A stretch of DNA of 64,000 nucleotides, taken from NCBI GenBank assembly GCA_002403095.1, contig DHHC01000001.1, positions 24,124-88,123 of the forward strand. Reading direction: 5' to 3'. Both the position numbers and the translations under genes were made by a program. The stretch comes from Leptolinea sp. UBA4782. Lineage in GTDB: Bacteria; Chloroflexota; Anaerolineae; Anaerolineales; Anaerolineaceae. The notes below the pieces were generated by a model. That model did not search any database and was not told the DNA's origin. It saw nothing but the letters and a program-made list of their open reading frames with translations. The stretch's first letter is position 1. Every line of letters starts with the position of its first letter. Of the stretch, positions 1 through 7,676 are shown in pieces.

Positions 1-793
1 CTTCTGCACCTGCAGTTGACCCGACCCCGCCAGCAACGGTTACCTCCTGGATTGTTGCGAACCGCAAGGCAGGCTCACCAGGCCCTAAAACAATTGTCGT
101 TGCTGGTACCACAACCGCTTCGTTTTGTAGATTCGAAAACTCCACCTGACATATAGCATTCGTTTTTGGCACCAGCCGCATTCCAGAGGTGCGTACCTGG
201 TCCTGAACTTCCACTGTAACTGCTTGCTCGTAGAGCGGAATATTACCTGCCAGGTCTGGATTGGTAGATGACGCAGAAGCTTTTATTTCAAGTTCCAGCT
301 CCTGTGTTGCCCTGGATGAAAAAATCAACACTTCGGCACGGGGAGTAAAGAGAAATGCCAAGCATAGAATCGCTGCAACACCCATCAAGAAAAAAATGAT
401 CCTCAACCAGTCTGGTAAAGGTTTTGCTTTTTGGGGTGTAACGCCGGATTTCAAGTTTTTCAGGCCAATTTTCAATCGATTTGGATGGTCTTTTTGGATA
501 TGGCTAAGCGTTTTCCGCCACGGGGTGCTGTCTGCTTTCTCCAATGTGGGAAAAACAGGAACACCGGCTTCCTTAGCCAGCATGATGACCTCGCTGTTAT
601 TGGTCACAAGACCCAGGGCAGCACCTACCTTACGAGCCTTCCTGTCCAATCTTTTCAGGTCCACCAGGGTATGGATAATCCTTTGCCTGCCCGTTAAATC
701 CAGGATCAGCCTCGGGCTCTTGGTCCATGAAATCATGTCAAGGACCGAGATCAGGTCATCATGTGGTTCAGGTTGAATGATATGGATTTTCAT
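1..793 (-). CDS. Baseplate-J-like membrane protein, N-terminal part (cut by window edge)
   Basis: I translated this frame by hand. It is open from an ATG at 793 to the window edge, giving about 264 residues with the C-terminus missing. Residues 1-95 look like a small alpha/beta domain beginning MKIHIIQPEPHDD. A basic stretch follows, then one membrane segment near residues 132-150 (IIFFLMGVAAILCLAFLF). After that comes an extracytoplasmic beta-rich part resembling the baseplate-J-like (gp47-type) domain, ending in a run with VVVPATTIVLGPG and TVAGGVGS. Proteins with this layout are common in Anaerolineae and are annotated baseplate J/gp47 family although no phage genes surround them. The role is unknown; a surface or envelope structure is my inference. 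A TATAAT box lies 22 bases upstream and the next gene is divergent. Confidence 0.7.
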   Translation of the reverse strand, partial: MKIHIIQPEPHDDLISVLDMISWTKSPRLILDLTGRQRIIHTLVDLKRLDRKARKVGAALGLVTNNSEVIMLAKEAGVPVFPTLEKADSTPWRKTLSHIQKDHPNRLKIGLKNLKSGVTPQKAKPLPDWLRIIFFLMGVAAILCLAFLFTPRAEVLIFSSRATQELELEIKASASSTNPDLAGNIPLYEQAVTVEVQDQVRTSGMRLVPKTNAICQVEFSNLQNEAVVVPATTIVLGPGEPALRFATIQEVTVAGGVGSTAGAE

Positions 794-815
794 AATTCTG
801 GACCATTACTGGGAA

Positions 816-821
816 ATTATA
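816..821 (-). promoter_or_regulatory. -10 box of the baseplate-J-like gene
   Basis: Read on the minus strand this is TATAAT, 22 bases before the ATG at 793. No convincing -35 element is visible. The predicted leader would be roughly 15 bases. Confidence 0.45.
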
Positions 822-892
822 CTGGAAATACCGGCTGTATACGCTCGCGCCTCCAATTAGCAATTCACCTGGATTATGGGGGAAACTTTCGC

Positions 893-898
893 TATAAT
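893..898 (+). promoter_or_regulatory. -10 box of the lipoprotein gene
   Basis: The bases read TATAAT on the plus strand and sit about 96 bases before the lipoprotein start at 995. The 794-994 gap holds this box, the opposing box at 816-821 and a GGAGG Shine-Dalgarno at about 982. I see nothing else in it. Confidence 0.45.
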
Positions 899-994
899 GA
901 AAACGTCTTAAGCAGGATCAGCTTGTCTGTTTAATTTTCTTAAGACTTTTTTCGGGAGATATTTTCTAATACCTTCCAATCATGGAGGACCAAG

Positions 995-1831
995 ATGAAA
1001 AAGGTTATCGCAGCTTTTTTGGCTGTTGTCCTGTTATCAGCATGTGCCCGGACTGTTTCGCCAGAATCAGCTATTGACTCTGTTGCCACGAGCGTCCAGG
1101 CGACCCTGGCAGCAGTACCAACAAATACTGAGGTTGTTTTACCAGCAACAGATACCCCCGTTCCGCAGCAACCAACGCCTACAGAAACCCTCCCGCCTGC
1201 TGCCACTGAGACTCAGACAGCCACGTCCACCTTGGTGGTGGATGATTACAGGAACACCCTCGGTGCACCCGCCTGGACAGACAGCCTGGATAATTGTTCC
1301 TCGTTCGGGTTGTGCACTTCTTATGAAGATGATTACTCGAAAGTAAGTGTCTCTGGCGGCTCATTGTTCATGCAAAGTAAAGCCACACAGGGTTTCCGCA
1401 TCTGGCGGTTGGCTTACCCGCGCCCGCAAAACATGTATCTTGAAGCGACCATTAAAACGCAAGCCTGTTCAGGCTCTGACATTTATGGATTGGTTTTTCG
1501 TGCCAAGGACTACTCGAGCGGGGAGGGTTACTACCTTGGATTTAGTTGTGACGGCAGGTACGGTCTCAGCCGGTGGGATGGCAACGGGGTAACCAGTGTA
1601 TTTGGATTAACGCCTTCAGATGCAATCCTTTCTGGTTCCAACCAGACCAACCGGGTGGGTGTAATGGTTAATGGCGACACATTCAGGGTTTATGCCAATG
1701 GAAAATTCATTCAGGAGATCAAGGATACCGGGATCGGTTCTGAAGGGCACATCGGTGTTTACCTTGCCGGAGCTGAGACTAACGGCTTTGCGATTGAACT
1801 CAACGAGATATCATACTGGAATTTGCCGTGA
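995..1831 (+). CDS. Secreted lipoprotein with a concanavalin/LamG-like domain
   Basis: The 278-residue product starts with a lipoprotein signal peptide with lipobox LSAC and the lipidated cysteine at residue 17. A flexible Thr/Pro/Ala-rich linker follows over about residues 30-80. The C-terminal 190 residues look like a beta-sandwich of the LamG/DUF1080 (3-keto-disaccharide hydrolase-like) type: a run of aromatic strands, FRIWRLAYPRPQNMYLEA, GYYLGFSCDGRYGLSRWDG and a closing FAIELNEISYW. Such domains usually bind or cut glycans, but no catalytic residues can be named here. A GGAGGACC Shine-Dalgarno precedes the ATG. The gene stands alone, divergent from the baseplate-J-like gene. Confidence 0.75.
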   Translation: MKKVIAAFLAVVLLSACARTVSPESAIDSVATSVQATLAAVPTNTEVVLPATDTPVPQQPTPTETLPPAATETQTATSTLVVDDYRNTLGAPAWTDSLDNCSSFGLCTSYEDDYSKVSVSGGSLFMQSKATQGFRIWRLAYPRPQNMYLEATIKTQACSGSDIYGLVFRAKDYSSGEGYYLGFSCDGRYGLSRWDGNGVTSVFGLTPSDAILSGSNQTNRVGVMVNGDTFRVYANGKFIQEIKDTGIGSEGHIGVYLAGAETNGFAIELNEISYWNLP

Positions 1832-1919
1832 GGTTTAAGCTAAGCTACAATTAAATTACTGGTTGAACCAGCCAGGTCTGTAAATATTTGTAACAGTAGA
1901 ACAGAAAAACCGGGGAACC

Positions 1920-2504
1920 ATGCAACCTGCACCAAAACCATTGCGCCAACAGGTCATCCAAAAAGCCCGAGAAATCTTGAACTTGCAGCCGGTAGTCCTG
2001 GATACCGAGACTACCGGACTGGGTAGTTATGACGAAATCATTGAAATTGCCCTGGTAAACCACCAGGGTAAGGTGATTTTCGAGAGCCTGGTGCGTCCCA
2101 CCATTGAAATCCCGCCAGACTCCACCCGAATTAACCGAATCACCAATGAAATGGTAAAGTCTGCGCCACCCTGGCAGGAGGTCTGGAACCAGGTTCAACC
2201 GCTTATCAACAGGAAACCCGTTGTTATTTACAATTCTGAATTTGATGTGCGCTTGATGCAGCAGTCTCACCGTATCGCTCGCATCCCCTGGACAAATGTT
2301 TTTACCCCGGTATGCCTGATGAAGCTGTATGCCGCATTCCTGGGGGAATGGAATTCGTATAAAAACGATTTTCGCTTTGTCACCCTGGAAAAAGCTGGTG
2401 CTCTTTCAGGGATTCAACTGCCGAACAGCCACCGGGCTGCAGATGACACATTGCTTGCTTACACTTTATTAAAACATCTGGCGTCATTAAACGAAGCTGA
2501 GTAA
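1920..2504 (+). CDS. DnaQ-like 3'-5' exonuclease (DEDDh family)
   Basis: This is a 194-residue single-domain exonuclease of the RNase T/DNA polymerase III epsilon superfamily. The DEDDh residues are visible: D28 and E30 in VVLDTETTG, D109 in YNSEFDVRL, and H171 with D175/D176 in HRAADD. The domain fills the protein, so this is not a DinG- or PolC-type fusion. Such enzymes remove nucleotides from DNA or RNA 3' ends with two metal ions. The start was chosen at the ATG preceded by a GGGGAA purine tract. It is the first gene of a tight operon with two helicases, an iron-sulfur nuclease and RecJ (9-base gap to the next gene), which suggests a role in DNA end processing rather than replication proofreading. 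Confidence 0.88.
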   Translation: MQPAPKPLRQQVIQKAREILNLQPVVLDTETTGLGSYDEIIEIALVNHQGKVIFESLVRPTIEIPPDSTRINRITNEMVKSAPPWQEVWNQVQPLINRKPVVIYNSEFDVRLMQQSHRIARIPWTNVFTPVCLMKLYAAFLGEWNSYKNDFRFVTLEKAGALSGIQLPNSHRAADDTLLAYTLLKHLASLNEAE

Positions 2505-2513
2505 CCTCCATCA

Positions 2514-4637
2514 ATGGATTTACCCTTTTCTTTAACCCGGGAACAAGAAGCAGCCCTGGAGTCCGCCCAGGAGGGGTTGGTGCTTTTAACCGGCATGGCT
2601 GGCAGCGGCAAAACCACAGCAGCCATTCATCATCTCCTCAATCTCATTCAAGGCGGTGTTTCTGCAGACCAGGTCCTGATCCTTGTCCCGCAACGCACCC
2701 TGGCAGAACCGTATTTCACCACGGTGAGGTCTCCCGGTTTTCCGCAGGGACTGCTACCCACTATTGTAACGATCGGTGGAATAGCCCGCCGGCTGATAGC
2801 TCTCTTCTGGCCATTGGTAACTGAAGCCTGCGACTTCTCCAAGAAAGAAAATCCGCCGGTTTTCTTAACCCTGGAAACCGCCCAGTATTATCTCGCCGAG
2901 ACCGCTGATCAGGTCATTGATTCCTCGTCCTACTTTACTTCCCTTCGCATCCGGCGCAACCGCATCTACAGTCAGGTGCTTGATAACCTCAATAAAGCAG
3001 CTCTGGTCGGGTTCCCCCTGGACCAGATGGCAGACAGGCTTACCAGTGCCTGGAACGGTGAGAGCGGGCATACGGCGATTTTCTACCAGGCGCAGGACAT
3101 TGCAGTGAAGTTCAGGCAATACTGTTACCAGAACAACCTGCTCGATTACTCCCTGCAAATGGAAATATTCCACACTTTCCTCTCTAAACAGGCAGAGGTA
3201 CAGCAGTTTCTGAAGGATAGCTATACGCACCTGATTTATGAAAATCTGGAAGAAGACGCCCCTGCATCACACGACCTGGTGGAAAGCTGGCTGCCGCAAT
3301 TCCTGACCGGTATGTTTATCATGGATGAAAATGCAGGTTACCGTACATTTCTCGGAGCTGATCCTGTCAGTGCAAACCGGTTCATTCCGTTTTGCCGGAA
3401 CAAGATTCAATTTCAAACTTCTCTCCAATCTTCTGCCCGGGTGCAGCAGTTCTCCAAAACCCTGTCAGATTGTATTTACCGCCGGACACCTGAAATCAAC
3501 AGCCAGGTAACCGAAGCTTTTTCACTCGAAAATTTCCGGCTTGCCCCTGAAAGCACTGAGGCTGCAGCCATTGAAATCTGCAGGTTGGTAGAATCAGGAG
3601 TGCAGCCAAAAGATATCGCTGTGCTCACCCCGATCCTCAACGATACTACCCGGTTTACCCTGTCAACAGCATTGGGTAACCTGGGTATCAGGTCAAGGTC
3701 CTACCGGCCATCTCGTCCCCTGAATGCCGAACCTGCTGCCACGTGCCTGTTGACGCTTGCCCGCCTTGCCCACCCGGAATGGAAATTAGCGGTAAATACA
3801 TATGAACTGCGCAGTGCATTAATGACAGCAATTGAAGGGATGGATATGGTCAGGGCAGGCATTCTCAGCGATATCGTCCTGCACAAGAAACAGGATGTAT
3901 ACGAGTTGGGATCTTTTGACACCATTAAAGATCCTTTCAGGCTCGAACAGATCACCTACGCTCTGGGAGAGCGGTATGAACAACTGAGGGCATGGATTTA
4001 CACCAGCCGCCAATCCGAACCCGAAGTGTTGGATGTATTCCTTAGCCGGCTATTCGGAGAAGTGCTTTCCCAGCCAGGCTTTGGTTTCCACCTTCACTAC
4101 GAGAATGCCGCTATTTGTGCCCGGCTGATAGAATCCATTCAGAAATTCCGGCGTGTAGTATCGGTTGCAGGTACTTTTTCAGGCAAAGACATCAGCCTGG
4201 AGTATGTGGATATGGTTAATAAGGGCGTCCTGGCAGCCCAATACCTGGAGATGGATCAGGACAAAGATGAAAATGCCGTGCTGATCGCGCCTGCTTACAC
4301 GTTCTTAATGGCAAACCAGCCAGTCAGCTTTCAATTTTGGCTGGACACAGGCAGTTCTGCCTGGTCGGAACGGCTAGAACAACCCCTTACTCATCCGTAT
4401 GTCTTAAGCCGCAATTGGAAAGCTGAAGAAAAATGGACCCACGAAAATGAGCTGGCTGTCAGCCAGGAGACACTCAACCGCCTGGTTGCCGGATTGGCTG
4501 CCCGCTGCAGGCAAAAAATCTACCTTTACTCCAGTGGAATCAGCGAACAAGGCCAGGAACAGACCAGTTTGTTCTTAAGAGCCTTGCAGCGTCTTAACCG
4601 CCATACCTACCAGTACCTGGAGGGGAATATTGTTTAA
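2514..4637 (+). CDS. AddB-like superfamily 1 helicase with degenerate motifs
   Basis: The 707-residue product begins with a UvrD-type N-terminus and an intact Walker A (GMAGSGKTT, residues 27-35), then motif Ia (LILVPQRTLAEP). The expected motif II acidic pair reads IYENLEED (241-248), with Asn where the catalytic Glu of DE is expected. Motif III is reduced to DENAGYRTFLGAD (271-283), lacking the usual Gln. I find no QGLE-type motif V and no arginine-bearing motif VI. The closing third has the AddB/RecC-like feel of a helicase fold kept for structure. No PD-(D/E)XK nuclease domain follows it. It overlaps the next gene, a UvrD helicase, by 8 bases, so the two are probably translated together as subunits of an AddAB-like complex. 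The pairing is inference. Confidence 0.72.
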   Translation: MDLPFSLTREQEAALESAQEGLVLLTGMAGSGKTTAAIHHLLNLIQGGVSADQVLILVPQRTLAEPYFTTVRSPGFPQGLLPTIVTIGGIARRLIALFWPLVTEACDFSKKENPPVFLTLETAQYYLAETADQVIDSSSYFTSLRIRRNRIYSQVLDNLNKAALVGFPLDQMADRLTSAWNGESGHTAIFYQAQDIAVKFRQYCYQNNLLDYSLQMEIFHTFLSKQAEVQQFLKDSYTHLIYENLEEDAPASHDLVESWLPQFLTGMFIMDENAGYRTFLGADPVSANRFIPFCRNKIQFQTSLQSSARVQQFSKTLSDCIYRRTPEINSQVTEAFSLENFRLAPESTEAAAIEICRLVESGVQPKDIAVLTPILNDTTRFTLSTALGNLGIRSRSYRPSRPLNAEPAATCLLTLARLAHPEWKLAVNTYELRSALMTAIEGMDMVRAGILSDIVLHKKQDVYELGSFDTIKDPFRLEQITYALGERYEQLRAWIYTSRQSEPEVLDVFLSRLFGEVLSQPGFGFHLHYENAAICARLIESIQKFRRVVSVAGTFSGKDISLEYVDMVNKGVLAAQYLEMDQDKDENAVLIAPAYTFLMANQPVSFQFWLDTGSSAWSERLEQPLTHPYVLSRNWKAEEKWTHENELAVSQETLNRLVAGLAARCRQKIYLYSSGISEQGQEQTSLFLRALQRLNRHTYQYLEGNIV

Positions 4638-6849
4638 TCCGCGTCCTACCCAGGCACCTGTTGTTGCTTACCAGGCCGGAAAAATGGGAGTTTCCGCAGT
4701 TCCAGGCAGCGGCAAAACCACCACCCTCTCCATGCTGGCGTTCCGCCTTATCGCCGAAGGCAAAATTGGTGAAGACCAGGAGATCCTGATCGTGACCCTG
4801 GTCAATTCTGCAGTAGATAATTTTAATGCCCGCATCCAGGGTATGCTGCATGAAGCCCGCCTTATCCCTTCAGGCTTCCGTGTGCGCACCTTGCATGGGC
4901 TGGCAAATGACATTGTACGCCAGAAACCGGAGTTGGCAGGTCTGGACAACCAGTACATGATAGCAGATGAGCGGATCCAAACCGTCCTGCTTCAGGATGC
5001 CACCCGGAAATGGATCCGGCTGCACCCTGAAGTGATCATGGCTTTGACCTCTGAAAGCCACAGCCTGCAGAATACCAATGTCAGGTCAGGTTGGCAGAAC
5101 CTCGTCCAGGATATCGCAGTCAGCTTTATCCGCCAGGCAAAAGACATGGGAGTGAGCCCGGAAGATGTGCGTATCCGGATGGAAGAACAGGGCTGGCAAG
5201 ACCAATTGCTGCAAATGGGATTGGATATCTACACAGACTACCAGCAAGGGCTAAAATATCACGGGGCGGTTGATTTTGACGATTTGATCAGTAAAGCCCT
5301 GCAGGTGATTTCCACGGATTCCGGATACCTGGCAGAATTGCAGGAGCGCTGGCCTTATATACTAGAAGATGAAGCCCAGGATAGCAGCCGCTTGCAGGAA
5401 GACATTTTGCGTAAGCTCAGCAGCCGCAGCGGAAATTGGGTCCGAGTGGGCGACCCCAACCAGGCAATTTACGAAACCTTCACCACTGCCAGCCCCGAAT
5501 ACCTCATCCGCTTTATGCAGCAGCCGGATGTGGTCCCGCAAAACCTGCCCGAGTCCAGCAGGTCAACTGCCAGCATCATCCATCTGGCAAATGACTTGAT
5601 CACCTGGACAAATACAGCCCACCCAAACCCGAGGTTACGCAGCTCACTGCGCAAACCGTACATCCAGTTGACTTCGCAAGACGATCCCCATCCCAACCCC
5701 GAAGACAATCCCGGCGGCATTCATCTTTTTGATCAAAAATTGGCTCCTGAGAAGGAGCTGTCCATCGTTGTAAATTCGGTAAAAAAATGGCTGCCAGACC
5801 ATGGCGAGGATACTGTTGCGTTGTTAGTCCCCAGCAATCCATATGGTGAACAGCTTGTGGAGGAGTTAAAAAAGCAAGGAGTACCTTACCACGAAATCTT
5901 GCGGTCATCTGCGAACACCCGCACAACGGTCAACCTTTTTGTAAAAATCCTGGAGCACCTGTCAAAACCCGAGCGGCAATCAACCCTGGCGGACATGTTT
6001 GAAGCGGTTTACCGTTTCAAGAGCCCGGATCATGAACTTTTACCGCTGGAAAGCGACGCCGCGCGTTATCTAAGAAGGTTACATAATCCTGAAAAATACC
6101 TGTGGCCAAAACCCGGTCAGGAGTTGTTAGAAGAGTTCCAGACTAAACAGGACAAAGCTGAATTGGAGGAGGTCCTGGCTGATTTCAGGCAAACCCTCCA
6201 GCGCTGGCACCAGGCCAGCCTTCTGCCAATAGACCAGCTTATCCTGGTGATTGCGATGGACCTGTTCACAGAAATGACAGACCTGGCACTGGCTTACAAG
6301 GTTGCCCAAAGGCTGGAATGGGCTGCAATGGACAATCCCCAGTACACGCTGCCAGATTTTGTTTCGATGCTGAAACCTATTACCGGCAACAAGGAAAGCT
6401 TCAGTGGATTTGACATGAAGGACACCGGTTTTGACCCCTCACAATACAAGGGGAAAGCGGTGGTGTCAACGTATCATAAGGCAAAAGGTCTCGAATGGGA
6501 CCGGGTCCACTTGCTTTCGGTGAACAATTTTGACTTCCCATCAGGCGATGCGGGTGATTTTTACGTGGCTGAGAAATACTTTGTCAGTTCTCAAAGGAAC
6601 TTGCAGGCAGAAACGCTTGCAAGTCTGGCCAGCCTGATGGTGAACCAGGCAGGTTTTACTCCTGAAGGTAATCCGGCTGCGGAAGCCCGCCTGGATATTG
6701 CGGCAGAAAGGTTGCGTCTGTTATTTGTCGGGATCACGCGCGCAAAAAAGGAGCTGATACTTACCTGGAATACAGGCAAAAGGGGCAACTGCCAACCTGC
6801 GCTGGCATTCCTTGCCCTCAAGAATATTCATGAACAGGAGCAGCAATGA
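4630..6849 (+). CDS. UvrD/AddA-like ATP-dependent DNA helicase
   Basis: This 739-residue superfamily 1A helicase carries the full motif set: Walker A VPGSGKTTT (24-32), DEAQD (247-251), GDPNQAIYETF (274-284), an ESSRST motif IV, STYHKAKGLEWDRVHLL for motif V, and LLFVGITRAKKEL for motif VI near residue 700. It translocates 3'-5' on single-stranded DNA by family precedent. It ends soon after motif VI, so the C-terminal RecB-type nuclease domain found in AddA is absent and appears instead as the next gene. The start is a TTG at 4630 inside the end of the preceding gene, with GGAGGGGA just upstream. An ATGA overlap joins it to the downstream nuclease gene. Confidence 0.9.
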   Translation: MFNPRPTQAPVVAYQAGKMGVSAVPGSGKTTTLSMLAFRLIAEGKIGEDQEILIVTLVNSAVDNFNARIQGMLHEARLIPSGFRVRTLHGLANDIVRQKPELAGLDNQYMIADERIQTVLLQDATRKWIRLHPEVIMALTSESHSLQNTNVRSGWQNLVQDIAVSFIRQAKDMGVSPEDVRIRMEEQGWQDQLLQMGLDIYTDYQQGLKYHGAVDFDDLISKALQVISTDSGYLAELQERWPYILEDEAQDSSRLQEDILRKLSSRSGNWVRVGDPNQAIYETFTTASPEYLIRFMQQPDVVPQNLPESSRSTASIIHLANDLITWTNTAHPNPRLRSSLRKPYIQLTSQDDPHPNPEDNPGGIHLFDQKLAPEKELSIVVNSVKKWLPDHGEDTVALLVPSNPYGEQLVEELKKQGVPYHEILRSSANTRTTVNLFVKILEHLSKPERQSTLADMFEAVYRFKSPDHELLPLESDAARYLRRLHNPEKYLWPKPGQELLEEFQTKQDKAELEEVLADFRQTLQRWHQASLLPIDQLILVIAMDLFTEMTDLALAYKVAQRLEWAAMDNPQYTLPDFVSMLKPITGNKESFSGFDMKDTGFDPSQYKGKAVVSTYHKAKGLEWDRVHLLSVNNFDFPSGDAGDFYVAEKYFVSSQRNLQAETLASLASLMVNQAGFTPEGNPAAEARLDIAAERLRLLFVGITRAKKELILTWNTGKRGNCQPALAFLALKNIHEQEQQ

Positions 6850-7676
6850 GCCTTGAACCTGGTTTCCGGTTCTCCCAGTCCAGCCTGGCTGCTTATACCA
6901 CCTGCCCGCGCAGTTTTGCACTGCGTTATATTCATAAACTTTCCTGGCCGGCAGTAGCCTCTGAACCGGTTCTCGAGCGAGAAAGGCATCTCGAAATTGG
7001 CAGCCGATTTCACCTTCTCGTCCAGCAGTACCTGGCTGGCATGCCTCCAGAAAACATCAGCAGGACGGCATATGATGATGTCCTGAAGGATTGGTGGAAA
7101 AAATTCTTATTTAATAACCCGGTCGAAGCGCTGACCGGAAAGAAACTGGTTGAATACACCCTCTCGACCCGTATCCTCGGCTACCCTCTTGACGCAAAAT
7201 ATGACTTGCTGGTCATCCATCCCGATCAATCTTTCACCATTTGTGACTGGAAAACGAATAAAGTGATCCCGAGCAGGGAAATATTGGAAAAGAACCTGCA
7301 AACAATGGTTTACCGCCTGGTTCTTGCCCAAGCCGGTCATTTACTTGCAGGCGGCTACGAGCCCATGCCGGAAAAGATCAGGATGATGTACTGGTTTGTG
7401 GAATACCCTGACCAACCGGTAGAATTGATGTATACGCCTGCTGCGCTTGAAAATGACAGGTTGAAGTTAACCAAGCTGGTTGAGGAGATCAATTCACTGC
7501 CCCTGGATGCATTCGGCTTAACTTCAAATGTTAAATTGTGCGAGTTATGCCAGTACAGGTCATATTGCGACCGCGGGATTGGGGCAGGAAATTGGGATAC
7601 CGGATCCGACACAGATGAAACCGGCTCCCTATTGGACAGCTTAAACCTGGATGATATAGGGGAGATAGCTTTTTGA
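6846..7676 (+). CDS. PD-(D/E)XK nuclease with 4Fe-4S cysteines (Cas4/AddB-nuclease-like)
   Basis: The 276-residue protein is a stand-alone RecB-family nuclease domain. Visible elements are GSRFH (52-56), an Asp at 116 or 120 (LDAKYD), the core ICDWKTNK with D134 and K136, and the QxxxY motif (Q152, Y156). Four cysteines are placed as in the iron-sulfur nucleases AddB and Cas4: C20 near the N-terminus (TTCPRSF) and C232, C235 and C241 near the C-terminus. The tail after residue 245 is acidic and poorly structured. Start codon ATG overlaps the stop of the helicase gene (ATGA), and the stop overlaps the recJ start (TTGA). No cas genes are nearby, so a DNA-repair role as the detached nuclease of the neighbouring helicases is more likely than CRISPR adaptation. 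Confidence 0.85.
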   Translation: MSLEPGFRFSQSSLAAYTTCPRSFALRYIHKLSWPAVASEPVLERERHLEIGSRFHLLVQQYLAGMPPENISRTAYDDVLKDWWKKFLFNNPVEALTGKKLVEYTLSTRILGYPLDAKYDLLVIHPDQSFTICDWKTNKVIPSREILEKNLQTMVYRLVLAQAGHLLAGGYEPMPEKIRMMYWFVEYPDQPVELMYTPAALENDRLKLTKLVEEINSLPLDAFGLTSNVKLCELCQYRSYCDRGIGAGNWDTGSDTDETGSLLDSLNLDDIGEIAF

